Source of the DNA: Arthrobacter_H rhombi
GTDB lineage: Bacteria; Actinomycetota; Actinomycetes; Actinomycetales; Micrococcaceae
Reading direction: 5' to 3'
DNA length: 64,000 nt
NCBI RefSeq assembly: GCF_039526245.1
Contig: NZ_BAAAIV010000012.1
Coordinates: forward strand, 372,001 to 436,000
The position numbers and the translations under genes were made by a program. Positions 8,784 to 16,993 of this stretch are shown here, piece after piece. The notes below the pieces were generated by a model, which did no database searches, was not told where the DNA came from, and saw only the letters and a list, made by a program, of their open reading frames with translations. Each line of letters opens with the position of its first letter. Positions within the stretch are counted from its first letter, which is position 1.

Positions 8784-9434
8784 ATGCTTGATGTGGGACT
8801 GACCGGAGGAATCGCCGCCGGCAAATCTGCCGTTGCGGCCCGGCTCGTGGAGCTCGGTGCCGTGCTCATTGACGCCGACGCCATCGCCCGCCAGGTCGTC
8901 GAGCCCGGGACTCCCGGCTTGATGCGGATCGTGGAGGCGTTCGGGACAGACGTCCTCGACGACGCGGGCCGGCTGGACCGACCCCGGCTGGGCCAGGTCG
9001 TCTTTGCGGACGCGCAGGCCCGCGAGCGGCTCAACGGCATCGTCCACCCGCTGGTCCGGGCCGAGGCTGCCCGGATCCGCGACAATGCGACAGTGGGCGA
9101 GGCTCCGGGCCACCCGGTCATCGTGGTCCAGGACATCCCGCTGCTGGTCGAGACCGGACAGGCAGGCTCCTTCGACTTCGTGGTCACGGTCCAGTCTCCG
9201 CGCGAGGAACGGATCCGCCGCATGGTGGCAGACCGGGGCATGACCGCCGAGGACGCGGCAGCGCGGATGGCTGCGCAGGCCACCGATGCCGAGCGTGCAG
9301 CAGTCAGCGACGTCGTCCTCGAGAACTCGGGGACGACTGCCCAGCTGCGGTCCGCTGTCGACGAACTCTGGACCAACCGGCTGCTTCCGGCCGCCGCTCT
9401 CGCAGTGGCCGGCACCACGGGGGAGGACGCATGA
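8784..9434 (+). CDS. coaE: Dephospho-CoA kinase
   Basis: This 216-residue enzyme performs the last step of coenzyme A synthesis, phosphorylating the ribose 3'-hydroxyl of dephospho-CoA. The P-loop GLTGGIAAGKSAV is at residues 4-16, followed by LIDADAIARQVVEPG, which binds substrate, and RLNGIVHPLVR. Length is typical of a stand-alone CoaE; some actinobacterial homologues carry a C-terminal DUF that is missing here. It overlaps the next small membrane gene by ATGA. Confidence 0.95.
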   Translation: MLDVGLTGGIAAGKSAVAARLVELGAVLIDADAIARQVVEPGTPGLMRIVEAFGTDVLDDAGRLDRPRLGQVVFADAQARERLNGIVHPLVRAEAARIRDNATVGEAPGHPVIVVQDIPLLVETGQAGSFDFVVTVQSPREERIRRMVADRGMTAEDAAARMAAQATDAERAAVSDVVLENSGTTAQLRSAVDELWTNRLLPAAALAVAGTTGEDA

Positions 9435-9763
9435 GCGCGTCCAAGCCGATCGGATACAGCTTTGGTGACGGCATGAAGTGGGTGACCTGGCTGTTCATCG
9501 CCACCGGCCTGCTCTGGGTCCTGGCCATTGTGCTGTGGCTCGCCGTCGGCGGCCGCAACGAATTCACCACCGGCCAGTCGCCGTGGACGTGGCACGTCCT
9601 CGTTCCTGCGTGGATGACCCTGGCCGGCATCGTGAGTGCCTTGGCCGGGTGCGTCGTCTTCGCCCAGCAGATGTTCGTGGCCATCCTGGGCCGCTTCGAG
9701 AACAACGGTTTCCTGGATGGCACCTCCCGCCGCCCCCGTGCACCGCGGGGCCCTCGCCCCTGA
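9431..9763 (+). CDS. Small two-helix membrane protein
   Basis: This 110-residue protein has two predicted membrane helices (around residues 17-40 and 57-85) joined by a short polar loop, and a basic proline- and arginine-rich tail (RRPRAPRGPRP). The start overlaps the coaE stop by four bases (ATGA), so the two are coupled. I recognise no family. Genes of this kind appear between coaE and uvrB in Micrococcaceae, but a link to CoA or repair is not supported by the sequence. Confidence 0.75.
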   Translation: MSASKPIGYSFGDGMKWVTWLFIATGLLWVLAIVLWLAVGGRNEFTTGQSPWTWHVLVPAWMTLAGIVSALAGCVVFAQQMFVAILGRFENNGFLDGTSRRPRAPRGPRP

Positions 9764-9822
9764 TTCCAGCGCCCGGGGTTAAGCCGTCGGCAGGAACAGT
9801 GCATCGTGTCGGAGCCGGGGCG

Positions 9823-9828
9823 TAGCCT
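9823..9828 (+). promoter_or_regulatory. -10 element for leaderless uvrB
   Basis: TAGCCT, 6 bases, then ATG 9835. I see no GAAC-N4-GTTC LexA site in the preceding 70 bases. Confidence 0.55.
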
Positions 9829-9834
9829 TGATCC

Positions 9835-11937
9835 ATGAGTCTTGCCCAGGAAATCAACCGTGTCGTCGCCCCGTTCGAGGTCATCAGCGACTACGAACCG
9901 GCAGGCGACCAGCCCCAGGCGATCAAGGAACTAGCCGAGCGCGTCAACGGCGGGGAGAAGGACGTGGTCTTGCTCGGTGCCACCGGTACCGGCAAGAGCG
10001 CGACGACAGCGTGGTTGATCGAAAAAATCCAGCGGCCCACGCTCGTCCTGGTGCAGAACAAGACGTTGGCCGCCCAGTTGGCCAACGAGTTCCGTGAACT
10101 GCTGCCGAACAACGCCGTCGAATACTTCGTCTCGTACTACGACTACTACCAGCCTGAGGCCTACGTCCCGCAGACCGATACGTTCATCGAAAAGGACTCA
10201 TCGGTCAACGAGGAGGTCGAACGCCTGCGGCATTCGGCCACCAACACGCTGCTCACCCGACGCGACGTCATCGTGGTCGCCACCGTCTCCTGCATCTATG
10301 GTCTGGGTACCCCCGAGGAATACGTTGCCGGGATGGTGACCCTGCGCAAGGGGATGGAGATGAACCGCGATGACCTGCTGCGCAAGTTCGTCTCGATGCA
10401 GTACGCACGCAACGACATGGACTTCCACCGCGGAACGTTCCGCGTGCGCGGGGACACCGTGGAGATCATCCCCATGTACGAGGAACAGGCACTGCGGATC
10501 GAGTTCTTCGGCGACGAGATCGAACAGATCCACACACTGCACCCCCTCACCGGGGACGTGATCCGCGAAGAGGAAGAAATGTATGTCTTCCCCGCCAGCC
10601 ACTACGTGGCTGGCCCCGAACGCATGAACCGGGCCATCACCGACATCGAGGACGAGCTGCGCGTGCGGTTGAACGAACTCGAGGGGCAGAACAAGCTGGT
10701 CGAGGCCCAACGGCTCCGCATGCGCACTACCTACGACCTGGAAATGATGCAGCAGATGGGGTTCTGCAACGGCATCGAGAACTACTCACGGCATATCGAC
10801 GGCCGCGGACCGGGAACCGCCCCGCACTGCCTGCTCGATTACTTCCCGGACGACTTCATGCTGGTGGTCGATGAGTCCCACGTGACCATCCCGCAGATCG
10901 GTGCCATGTACGAGGGGGACATGTCGCGTAAGCGGACCCTGGTCGAGCACGGCTTCCGTCTGCCCTCGGCCATGGACAACCGACCCCTGAAATGGGACGA
11001 GTTCCTCGACCGCATCGGCCAGACGGTCTACCTCTCGGCCACCCCGGGCAAATACGAGTTGGGCAAGGCCGACGGTGTCGTCCAGCAGATCATCCGCCCG
11101 ACCGGACTGCTGGACCCGGAGATCGTGGTCAAGCCGACCAAGGGACAGATCGACGACCTGCTGGAGGAGATCCGCACCAGGACCGGCAAGAATGAACGGA
11201 TCCTGGTCACCACCTTGACCAAGCGCATGGCCGAGGACCTCACTGGATACCTCACCGAACACGGGGTCAAGGTCGAGTATCTACACTCCGACGTCGACAC
11301 CTTGCGCCGCGTGGAACTGCTCCGGGAACTGCGCATGGGCGTTTTCGACGTGCTGGTGGGCATCAACCTGCTCCGCGAGGGCCTGGACCTGCCGGAGGTC
11401 TCCCTGGTGGCCATCCTCGATGCCGACAAGGAAGGTTTCCTGCGTTCGGGAACTTCGTTGATCCAGACCATCGGCCGTGCTGCCCGAAATGTGTCGGGCC
11501 AGGTGCACATGTATGCCGATCGGATCACTGATTCGATGGCGCATGCCATCTCCGAGACGAACCGCCGTCGCGAGATCCAAGAGGCCTACAACAAGGAGCG
11601 CGGCGTGGATCCCGTGCCGTTGCGCAAGAAGATTGCCGACATCACCGATCAGCTGGCCCGCGAGGACGCCGACACCCAGGAACTGCTGAACAACCAGCGG
11701 CTCGCCAAGGGCAACCGCAAGTCCACCGCAAAGACCCACCAAGCCGAAGCCTCAGTGCGCCGAGACGGTTTGGCGGCCGTACCGGCGGAGGACCTGGTGG
11801 ACCTGATCACCCAGTTGACCGATCAGATGCACGGTGCAGCAGCCGAACTGCAGTTCGAGTTGGCTGCACGGCTGCGCGACGAGGTCGGGGACTTGAAGAA
11901 GGAGCTGCGCCAGATGCAGCAGGCGGGCCACGCCTGA
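9835..11937 (+). CDS. uvrB: UvrABC excinuclease subunit B
   Basis: This 700-residue damage-recognition helicase of nucleotide excision repair takes the lesion from UvrA and recruits UvrC. Walker A is GATGTGKSATT near residue 45. The beta-hairpin region EYFVSYYDYYQPEAYVP follows, then the DESH box (VDESHVTIPQ) and YLSATPGKYE. The C-terminal UVR domain (AAELQFELAARLRDEVGDLK) contacts UvrC. All motifs and the length are normal. The leaderless promoter fixes the ATG at 9835. Its partners uvrA and uvrC are also in this window but in separate transcription units. Confidence 0.97.
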   Translation: MSLAQEINRVVAPFEVISDYEPAGDQPQAIKELAERVNGGEKDVVLLGATGTGKSATTAWLIEKIQRPTLVLVQNKTLAAQLANEFRELLPNNAVEYFVSYYDYYQPEAYVPQTDTFIEKDSSVNEEVERLRHSATNTLLTRRDVIVVATVSCIYGLGTPEEYVAGMVTLRKGMEMNRDDLLRKFVSMQYARNDMDFHRGTFRVRGDTVEIIPMYEEQALRIEFFGDEIEQIHTLHPLTGDVIREEEEMYVFPASHYVAGPERMNRAITDIEDELRVRLNELEGQNKLVEAQRLRMRTTYDLEMMQQMGFCNGIENYSRHIDGRGPGTAPHCLLDYFPDDFMLVVDESHVTIPQIGAMYEGDMSRKRTLVEHGFRLPSAMDNRPLKWDEFLDRIGQTVYLSATPGKYELGKADGVVQQIIRPTGLLDPEIVVKPTKGQIDDLLEEIRTRTGKNERILVTTLTKRMAEDLTGYLTEHGVKVEYLHSDVDTLRRVELLRELRMGVFDVLVGINLLREGLDLPEVSLVAILDADKEGFLRSGTSLIQTIGRAARNVSGQVHMYADRITDSMAHAISETNRRREIQEAYNKERGVDPVPLRKKIADITDQLAREDADTQELLNNQRLAKGNRKSTAKTHQAEASVRRDGLAAVPAEDLVDLITQLTDQMHGAAAELQFELAARLRDEVGDLKKELRQMQQAGHA

Positions 11938-11947
11938 GCAAATGCTG

Positions 11948-11953
11948 TAGGAT
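11948..11953 (+). promoter_or_regulatory. -10 element upstream of the manganese riboswitch
   Basis: TAGGAT lies just after the uvrB stop and would start RNA near 11960, at the foot of the riboswitch P1 stem. No clear -35 was found. Confidence 0.45.
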
Positions 11954-11957
11954 TTCG

Positions 11958-12070
11958 GGAGCGTAGGGGAGTATCCCAAACACTGTGGACGTCAACACGT
12001 GGGGCATCGTTGCCCCGCCGGGCACAGCGGCCGCCCCGGGGACCGGGCCGGCGGAGAGACTTGCGGCCAT
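11958..12070 (+). ncRNA. yybP-ykoY manganese riboswitch
   Basis: The class signature GGGGAGTAT at 11967-11975 is followed by GCC-rich hairpins and the closing AGAGACTT at 12055-12062. CGTAGG (11962-11967) can pair with CTTGCG (12060-12065) to form P1. This class binds Mn2+ and switches on manganese exporters. It lies directly before a TerC-family gene, the expected target in Actinobacteria. The fit was judged by eye, not by a covariance model. Confidence 0.85.
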
Positions 12071-12115
12071 GCCCCATATCCCCAGCCGGCGCCTAGCGCG
12101 CCCGGAAAGGTTACC

Positions 12116-13159
12116 GTGTCGGAACACCTGACAACCCAATTCGAAGTGATCTCGTTCGTGGTCCTCGGACTGATCCTGCTCTTCGACCTCTTGTACGTGG
12201 TCAAGCGACCCCACGAACCCTCCATGAAGGAAGCCGGACTCTGGGTCGGCTTCTACGTGGCGCTGGCCATTGTCTTCGCTGGAGTCCTGTGGTGGCAGGC
12301 CGGACCCGACTACGGTCAGGAATTTGTGGCCGGCTGGGTCACCGAATACAGCCTGAGCGTGGACAACCTGTTCGTGTTCATCATCATCATGGCCAGGTTC
12401 TCGGTACCACGGAAGTACCAGCAGGAAGTGCTGATGTTCGGCATCATCATCGCGCTCATCCTGCGCGGGATCTTCATCCTGCTGGGCGCAGCGCTCATCG
12501 AAAACCTCACGTGGATCTTCTACATCTTCGGCATCTTCCTGCTGTGGACCGCCTGGAAGCAAGCCACCGGCAGCGATGACGATGAAGATGAAGGCGAAAG
12601 CGGTCTGGTCTCGAAGCTGACCGCCAAGCTGCCGGTCAGCAAGAACTTCGACGGCAACAACCTGCGCACCACCATCGACGGCAAGCGCATGTTCACGCCG
12701 ATGGTCCTGGTCTTCATCACCATCGGCATGACCGACCTGCTGTTCGCCGTGGACTCGATCCCCGCCATCTTCGGCCTCACCCAAAGCGCGTTCATTGTCT
12801 TCACTGCGAACATCTTCGCCTTGATGGGGCTGCGCCAGCTGTACTTCCTGCTGGGTGGCCTGATGGAACGGCTGATCTTCCTCAAGCATGCACTGTCGAT
12901 CATCCTGGCATTCATCGGCATCAAGCTGATCTTCCATGCCATGCACGAGAACGAACTGCCCTTCATCAACGGTGGCGAAGGCATCCACTGGGTACCGGAC
13001 ATCAGCACCGGCTTCTCGCTGATCGTGATCGTCGGGACACTGATCATCGCCACAGTGGCCAGCCTGATGAGCCCGGCCGGCAAGCGTGCTGCCGCCGAGG
13101 CCAAGGCGCAGTCTGCTGCGGAGCAGGGCACCACCGAGGATCCGGAAATCAACTACTAG
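12116..13159 (+). CDS. TerC family membrane protein, probable manganese exporter
   Basis: This 347-residue integral membrane protein of the TerC/Alx family has about nine helices. The paired acidic motifs that form the metal path are present: EYSLSVDNLFVF early and FITIGMTDLLFAVDSIPAIF late. An acidic cytoplasmic loop (SDDDEDEGE) separates the halves. TerC relatives in Bacillus and E. coli export Mn2+, and the riboswitch upstream supports the same role. GTG 12116 follows GGAAAGG and begins VSEHLTTQ; the ATG further back lies inside the riboswitch. Despite the name, tellurite resistance is not implied. Confidence 0.92.
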   Translation: MSEHLTTQFEVISFVVLGLILLFDLLYVVKRPHEPSMKEAGLWVGFYVALAIVFAGVLWWQAGPDYGQEFVAGWVTEYSLSVDNLFVFIIIMARFSVPRKYQQEVLMFGIIIALILRGIFILLGAALIENLTWIFYIFGIFLLWTAWKQATGSDDDEDEGESGLVSKLTAKLPVSKNFDGNNLRTTIDGKRMFTPMVLVFITIGMTDLLFAVDSIPAIFGLTQSAFIVFTANIFALMGLRQLYFLLGGLMERLIFLKHALSIILAFIGIKLIFHAMHENELPFINGGEGIHWVPDISTGFSLIVIVGTLIIATVASLMSPAGKRAAAEAKAQSAAEQGTTEDPEINY

Positions 13160-13169
13160 CATCCCCGCC

Positions 13170-13216
13170 ACGAAGGCCCGGAGAACCGTCTGAACAACGA
13201 TTCTCCGGGCCTTCGT
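13170..13216 (+). terminator. Hairpin terminator after terC
   Basis: A 16-bp perfect stem (13170-13185 with 13201-13216) has a 15-base loop. The T-tract is weak. Confidence 0.75.
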
Positions 13217-13255
13217 TCGTCCGTGCACCGCCTCCAGGCCGGAAACGCTGCTTGG

Positions 13256-13261
13256 TACGCT
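13256..13261 (+). promoter_or_regulatory. -10 element for the leaderless MFS gene
   Basis: TACGCT, 6 bases, then GTG 13268. It lies 40 bases beyond the terC terminator. Confidence 0.5.
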
Positions 13262-13267
13262 GCTGGG

Positions 13268-14641
13268 GTGACCGAGCTCCCCGCAGCAGAAGATCCGACG
13301 CCCGGCGTCCATCGGCGTCAGCAGCGCCGGGTCGTCACCACCCTTTCCGTGGCCCAACTGCTCAGCGGCATCGGCAACGGCTCCGGGCTGGCCCTGGGCT
13401 CGCTGATGGCCGTGGAATTGACGGACAGCAACGCCTTTGCCGGTGCCCCCACCATGGCGATCTCCGTTGCCGGCGCGCTTACCGCACTGCCCCTGGCCGG
13501 TATGGCTATCCGTCGGGGACGCCGTATTGCGCTCTCCACCGGCTTGATGATTGCCGCCCTGGGCGCGGTGGGCATGGCCCTGACGCCCGTGGTGGGTAGT
13601 CTCGGTTTGCTCCTGGTCTCTGCTGCTCTGCTGGGCGTGGGGAACGCTGCCAACCTACAGGCCCGCTTCGCCGCGACCGATCTGGCCGCCCCCGCAAGCC
13701 GCGCGCGCGATCTGGGCCTGGTGGTCTGGGCCATCACCATCGGAGCGGTGGCCGGCCCCAACCTGATCGGACCCGGCGCCGCCTTGGGGGCGCGCTTGGG
13801 TCTGCCCGAGATGAGTGGACCGTTCCTGTTCTCGCTGACGGGCATGCTGCTCTCCGTCGTCGTGCTCACTATCGGGTTGCGTCCCGACCCGTTGTCGCTG
13901 GTCCGGACGGAACCGACTGCCGACAGGACGGAGGCAGCCGCTCCATCGGCCATCCGCGGCGGGATGGCGATCCTGCGCGCCAACCCGGCAGCCCGGCTGG
14001 GCGTGCTGACCATTACCGGATCGCATCTGGTCATGGTGGCCGTCATGTCCATGACCCCCGTGCACCTGAAGGACCTGGATGCCCTGGCCTCCGGCGGTGC
14101 GGGGGCGCAGATGGCCGGACACCATCCCAGCCTGGACGTGTTGGTGCTGATTGGCTTCACGATCTCGCTGCATATCGCCGGCATGTATGCGCTCTCGCCG
14201 CTGGTGGGCCTGCTGGCCGACCGGCGCGGACGGATCACCACCATGCTCATCGGTGACGCCGTTCTGGTCGCTGCCCTGCTGACCGCCGGGCTGGGGGCCT
14301 CCCACACGCTGGCGGTCACCACGGGGCTCGTGCTGCTGGGGATCGGCTGGTCGTTGGCGACGATCTCGGGGTCGGCCTTCGTCGCCGAGTCCGTGGCGGC
14401 GGGCCACCGGGTCCCCATCCAGGGGCTCTCCGATGCGCTGATGGGAGTGGCCGGTGCGGTCGGGGCCGCCGGCTCCGGGGTGGTGCTGGCCCTCATCGGA
14501 TTCCGCGGTCTGGGCCTGGCGTGTTTGGTGGTGGTGGTGCTCGTCGCCGTCGCGGCGGTGCGGCAGGCCCGCAGAACGGCGACGAGTACGCACGAGGCCA
14601 CCACCGGTGTCCCCGTGCGCGGTGCCGACGTTCCGGACTAG
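13268..14641 (+). CDS. Major facilitator superfamily transporter
   Basis: This 457-residue permease has about 12 membrane helices in two halves joined by a polar loop near residue 220 (RTEPTADRTEAAA). The N-terminal half has the GMAIRRGRRIAL loop and the second half VGLLADRRGRITTML, both matching the MFS loop 2/3 signature. It most resembles drug-efflux-type MFS proteins, but the substrate is not predictable. GTG 13268 is chosen for the leaderless spacing. Its stop is interlocked with the stop of the convergent hydrolase gene. Confidence 0.87.
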   Translation: MTELPAAEDPTPGVHRRQQRRVVTTLSVAQLLSGIGNGSGLALGSLMAVELTDSNAFAGAPTMAISVAGALTALPLAGMAIRRGRRIALSTGLMIAALGAVGMALTPVVGSLGLLLVSAALLGVGNAANLQARFAATDLAAPASRARDLGLVVWAITIGAVAGPNLIGPGAALGARLGLPEMSGPFLFSLTGMLLSVVVLTIGLRPDPLSLVRTEPTADRTEAAAPSAIRGGMAILRANPAARLGVLTITGSHLVMVAVMSMTPVHLKDLDALASGGAGAQMAGHHPSLDVLVLIGFTISLHIAGMYALSPLVGLLADRRGRITTMLIGDAVLVAALLTAGLGASHTLAVTTGLVLLGIGWSLATISGSAFVAESVAAGHRVPIQGLSDALMGVAGAVGAAGSGVVLALIGFRGLGLACLVVVVLVAVAAVRQARRTATSTHEATTGVPVRGADVPD

Positions 14642-15954
14642 GCGTTGCCTTCGTCGGTGGGTGTGGTCATGCCCAGCAGCCGGGCGAAGATGGCTGCACC
14701 GTCGTCGGCGATTCCGTCATGGTGGAAGTCAGCGGTTTCCCAGACCTGCAGGCCCCTGACCTTGTCGGCGGTGGCCCGGCTGATGTCCCGGTCCACGTAG
14801 ACGTCGTCGGTGTACACGGCGGCGGCCACTGGCACCGCGTTGGAGGCGAGCTGTTCGACGTCGTACAGTGTTGGCCATTTCTCATGCTCGGCCAGGACAC
14901 GGGCGACGTCCTCCAGCGGCCGCAGCGCGGGGTCTTCGCGGAAGTACCAGCTGTAGACCATTTCGCCGGTGAGCAGCGGCTCGACTGAGCCGGGGTCGAA
15001 GGCCGGGAACTCGACGGCGATGCGTTCGGCGGCCCAGTTGGTTGCCTCGCCCTGGGCGTAGATGGATTCGTGCATGAGCGCGTAGAGCGGGTTCGAGGCC
15101 CGGCTCGCCTGGTGGAAGAGGACCTCGGCGAAGGCGTCGGAGAGCCGTGGGCCCGCAGGAGTGGGGATGAAGGCGCCCTCGAGGACGAAGTGCAGCTGGT
15201 CCATACGGGTGTTGCCGCCCAGGAACTGGCCGAGCATCTGGACCAGGCCCCCGGTGATCCGGCGGCCGTCGGGAAGGTGCTCGTGTTCCTGTTCGACGTG
15301 GCGCATGATCCGGTTCAGCACGATCCGGTCCTCCGGGTAGCGCGCAAAGTACTCGGCGTTGCGCGCGGCCATGCGTGCGTAGGTGGCACGGTAGACGTCT
15401 TCCGGTCGCCCCTGCAGGGGGCCGAGTCCTCCGGTGACCAGGCAGCGGTCCAGCGCCGCCGGGGCCAGGGACAGGTAGGTGAGCGTGCAGAATCCACCGT
15501 AGCTTTGGCCGTAGGTGCTCCAGGAGGTGATACCCAGTTCGGTGCGGATGGCTTCGGCGTCGGCCACGATCGAGTCGGCCCGGAAGTGGGTGAGGTAGGA
15601 AGCCTGGGCCGCTGCGTCGCCACGCAACGGCAGGGACTGCCGGTTGGCCGGGGTGCTCAGGCCGGTGCCGCGCTGGTCCAGCAGCAGGATGCGGAACGTC
15701 TTGGCCGCTTCGGCCATCCACCCGGTCAGGCTGGATACGCGGGGGCCCTGTCCACCGGGACCGCCCTGCAGATAGAGCAGCCACGGCAGTGCGTCGGGAG
15801 CCTCGTGCTCGAGCGAGCTGATCTCCCGGGCGAAGATGGTGATGGATTCCCCGCCCGGCCGGCCATGGTCCAAGGGGACGGTGAAGTAGTGTTCGGTGGC
15901 TCGCAGGCCGCGGAATTCGTGGGTAGCTGCCACGCGGTGCATCAGGGCGGTCAT
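14638..15954 (-). CDS. Alpha/beta hydrolase, prolyl aminopeptidase-like (peptidase S33)
   Basis: This 438-residue enzyme is of the type related to Xanthomonas and Serratia proline iminopeptidases, which remove N-terminal proline from peptides. The oxyanion segment is YLQGGPGGQG, the conserved LLDQRGTGLS follows, and the nucleophile elbow is YGQSYGGFC (GxSxG) near residue 150. ATG 15954 (MTALMHRVAA) follows TAGTGT-N7; the open frame up to 16245 is antisense to the next gene. No signal peptide is seen, so it is cytoplasmic. Peptidase activity is inferred from family; other esters or amides are possible. Confidence 0.85.
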   Translation of the reverse strand: MTALMHRVAATHEFRGLRATEHYFTVPLDHGRPGGESITIFAREISSLEHEAPDALPWLLYLQGGPGGQGPRVSSLTGWMAEAAKTFRILLLDQRGTGLSTPANRQSLPLRGDAAAQASYLTHFRADSIVADAEAIRTELGITSWSTYGQSYGGFCTLTYLSLAPAALDRCLVTGGLGPLQGRPEDVYRATYARMAARNAEYFARYPEDRIVLNRIMRHVEQEHEHLPDGRRITGGLVQMLGQFLGGNTRMDQLHFVLEGAFIPTPAGPRLSDAFAEVLFHQASRASNPLYALMHESIYAQGEATNWAAERIAVEFPAFDPGSVEPLLTGEMVYSWYFREDPALRPLEDVARVLAEHEKWPTLYDVEQLASNAVPVAAAVYTDDVYVDRDISRATADKVRGLQVWETADFHHDGIADDGAAIFARLLGMTTPTDEGNA

Positions 15955-15961
15955 GTGATCA

Positions 15962-15967
15962 ACACTA
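15962..15967 (-). promoter_or_regulatory. -10 element for the leaderless S33 hydrolase gene
   Basis: TAGTGT on the minus strand, 7 bases, then ATG 15954. Confidence 0.45.
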
Positions 15968-16099
15968 CCGGGCACGACGGCGCGCGGCGGCTCCCAGGTG
16001 TCGGTGGCGATGCCTAGGGTGGTTACGCGCGTTGGCCCGGGGGAGTCGGTCGACACTGCAGCCCCAGACACACCTTCCAGTGAAAGCGAGCCACCGCCC

Positions 16100-16972
16100 A
16101 TGATGGGAGGACACCATGCAGCCAGCGGCGCAGCCGTCTGGATTGCCGCCACCACGCAGCCGGTGATCGCGTTGGGGCCGGTGGCGGAGCGCCTGACGTT
16201 CCTGCCCGCCGAGGTTCCCTTGGGTTTTGGCCTGCTCGATATCACCCCGGCGGGTGTCCTCGCCGGAGCGATGGCCTGTGCGGGAGCCGCCTTGCTGCCC
16301 GACGCCGATCACCGGCACGCGACGATTGCCCAGTCACTGCCCCCGGTTTCCAACGTGGTGTGCGCCGGGATCGGCGAGGTCGCCGGCGGGCACCGCAACG
16401 GGACCCATTCGCTGTTCGGCATCGCCGTTTTCACCCTGGCCGCCTACCTGTTGGGGTTGTGGCAGGTCGAGCTTCCGCGCTACGGCACGGTCTTCCCCGG
16501 GGCCGGCCTGTCAGCTGTCCTGCTCATCGCCTTTGCGCTGAAGGCCCTGAAGTTCATTCCCGACTCGATGCGGCGCCTGCCGTGGCTGGTGTCGATCCCG
16601 GCCGGTGCCTTTGTGGCGCTCTTCGCGCCCGAGCAGCAGTACTGGTTCGTGCTGGCCATGCTGCTGGGCACGGCGACACATATCGTCGGGGACCTGCTCA
16701 CCGTCGGCGGCTGCAACCTGATCTGGCCGCTGAAGATCCGGGCACCCCGGATCGTGCGGCGGCTCCCCGTCCTGAAACACGTCTGGCGCAGGAGCGGCCG
16801 GCTGGCCGTCCCCGTGTTGGGCAAAGCCGGATCATGGCGTGAATGGCTGCTGTGCGTGCCGGTCTCCGTCTACGCCTTCCTGGGGATCACGGTCCCGGCC
16901 ATAGAGATCGCCAGGACCCGGGCGCAGCCGCTGCTGGCACTGCTGCCCTGGCTCCTTCCGACGTCGGCGTAG
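16100..16972 (+). CDS. DUF457 / YdjM-like membrane-bound metal-dependent hydrolase family protein
   Basis: This 290-residue membrane protein of the YdjM/DUF457 family starts MMGGHHAASG. The family's histidine and aspartate motifs are present: GGHHA at the start, LLPDADHRHATIAQ near residue 65 and GGHRNGTHSLFG near residue 100. About five membrane helices follow. The family includes LexA-regulated YdjM of E. coli, but the chemistry is not established. ATG 16100 is used because the family begins at this motif; the frame is open back to 15998. ATG 16103 is nearly equivalent. Confidence 0.8.
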   Translation: MMGGHHAASGAAVWIAATTQPVIALGPVAERLTFLPAEVPLGFGLLDITPAGVLAGAMACAGAALLPDADHRHATIAQSLPPVSNVVCAGIGEVAGGHRNGTHSLFGIAVFTLAAYLLGLWQVELPRYGTVFPGAGLSAVLLIAFALKALKFIPDSMRRLPWLVSIPAGAFVALFAPEQQYWFVLAMLLGTATHIVGDLLTVGGCNLIWPLKIRAPRIVRRLPVLKHVWRRSGRLAVPVLGKAGSWREWLLCVPVSVYAFLGITVPAIEIARTRAQPLLALLPWLLPTSA

Positions 16973-16993
16973 CCGCTGTTAGGATCCACAAGC

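Noticed and set aside
12116..13159. Tellurite resistance as function of the TerC gene
   Set aside because: The manganese riboswitch and the family's known metal-export role point to Mn2+ instead.
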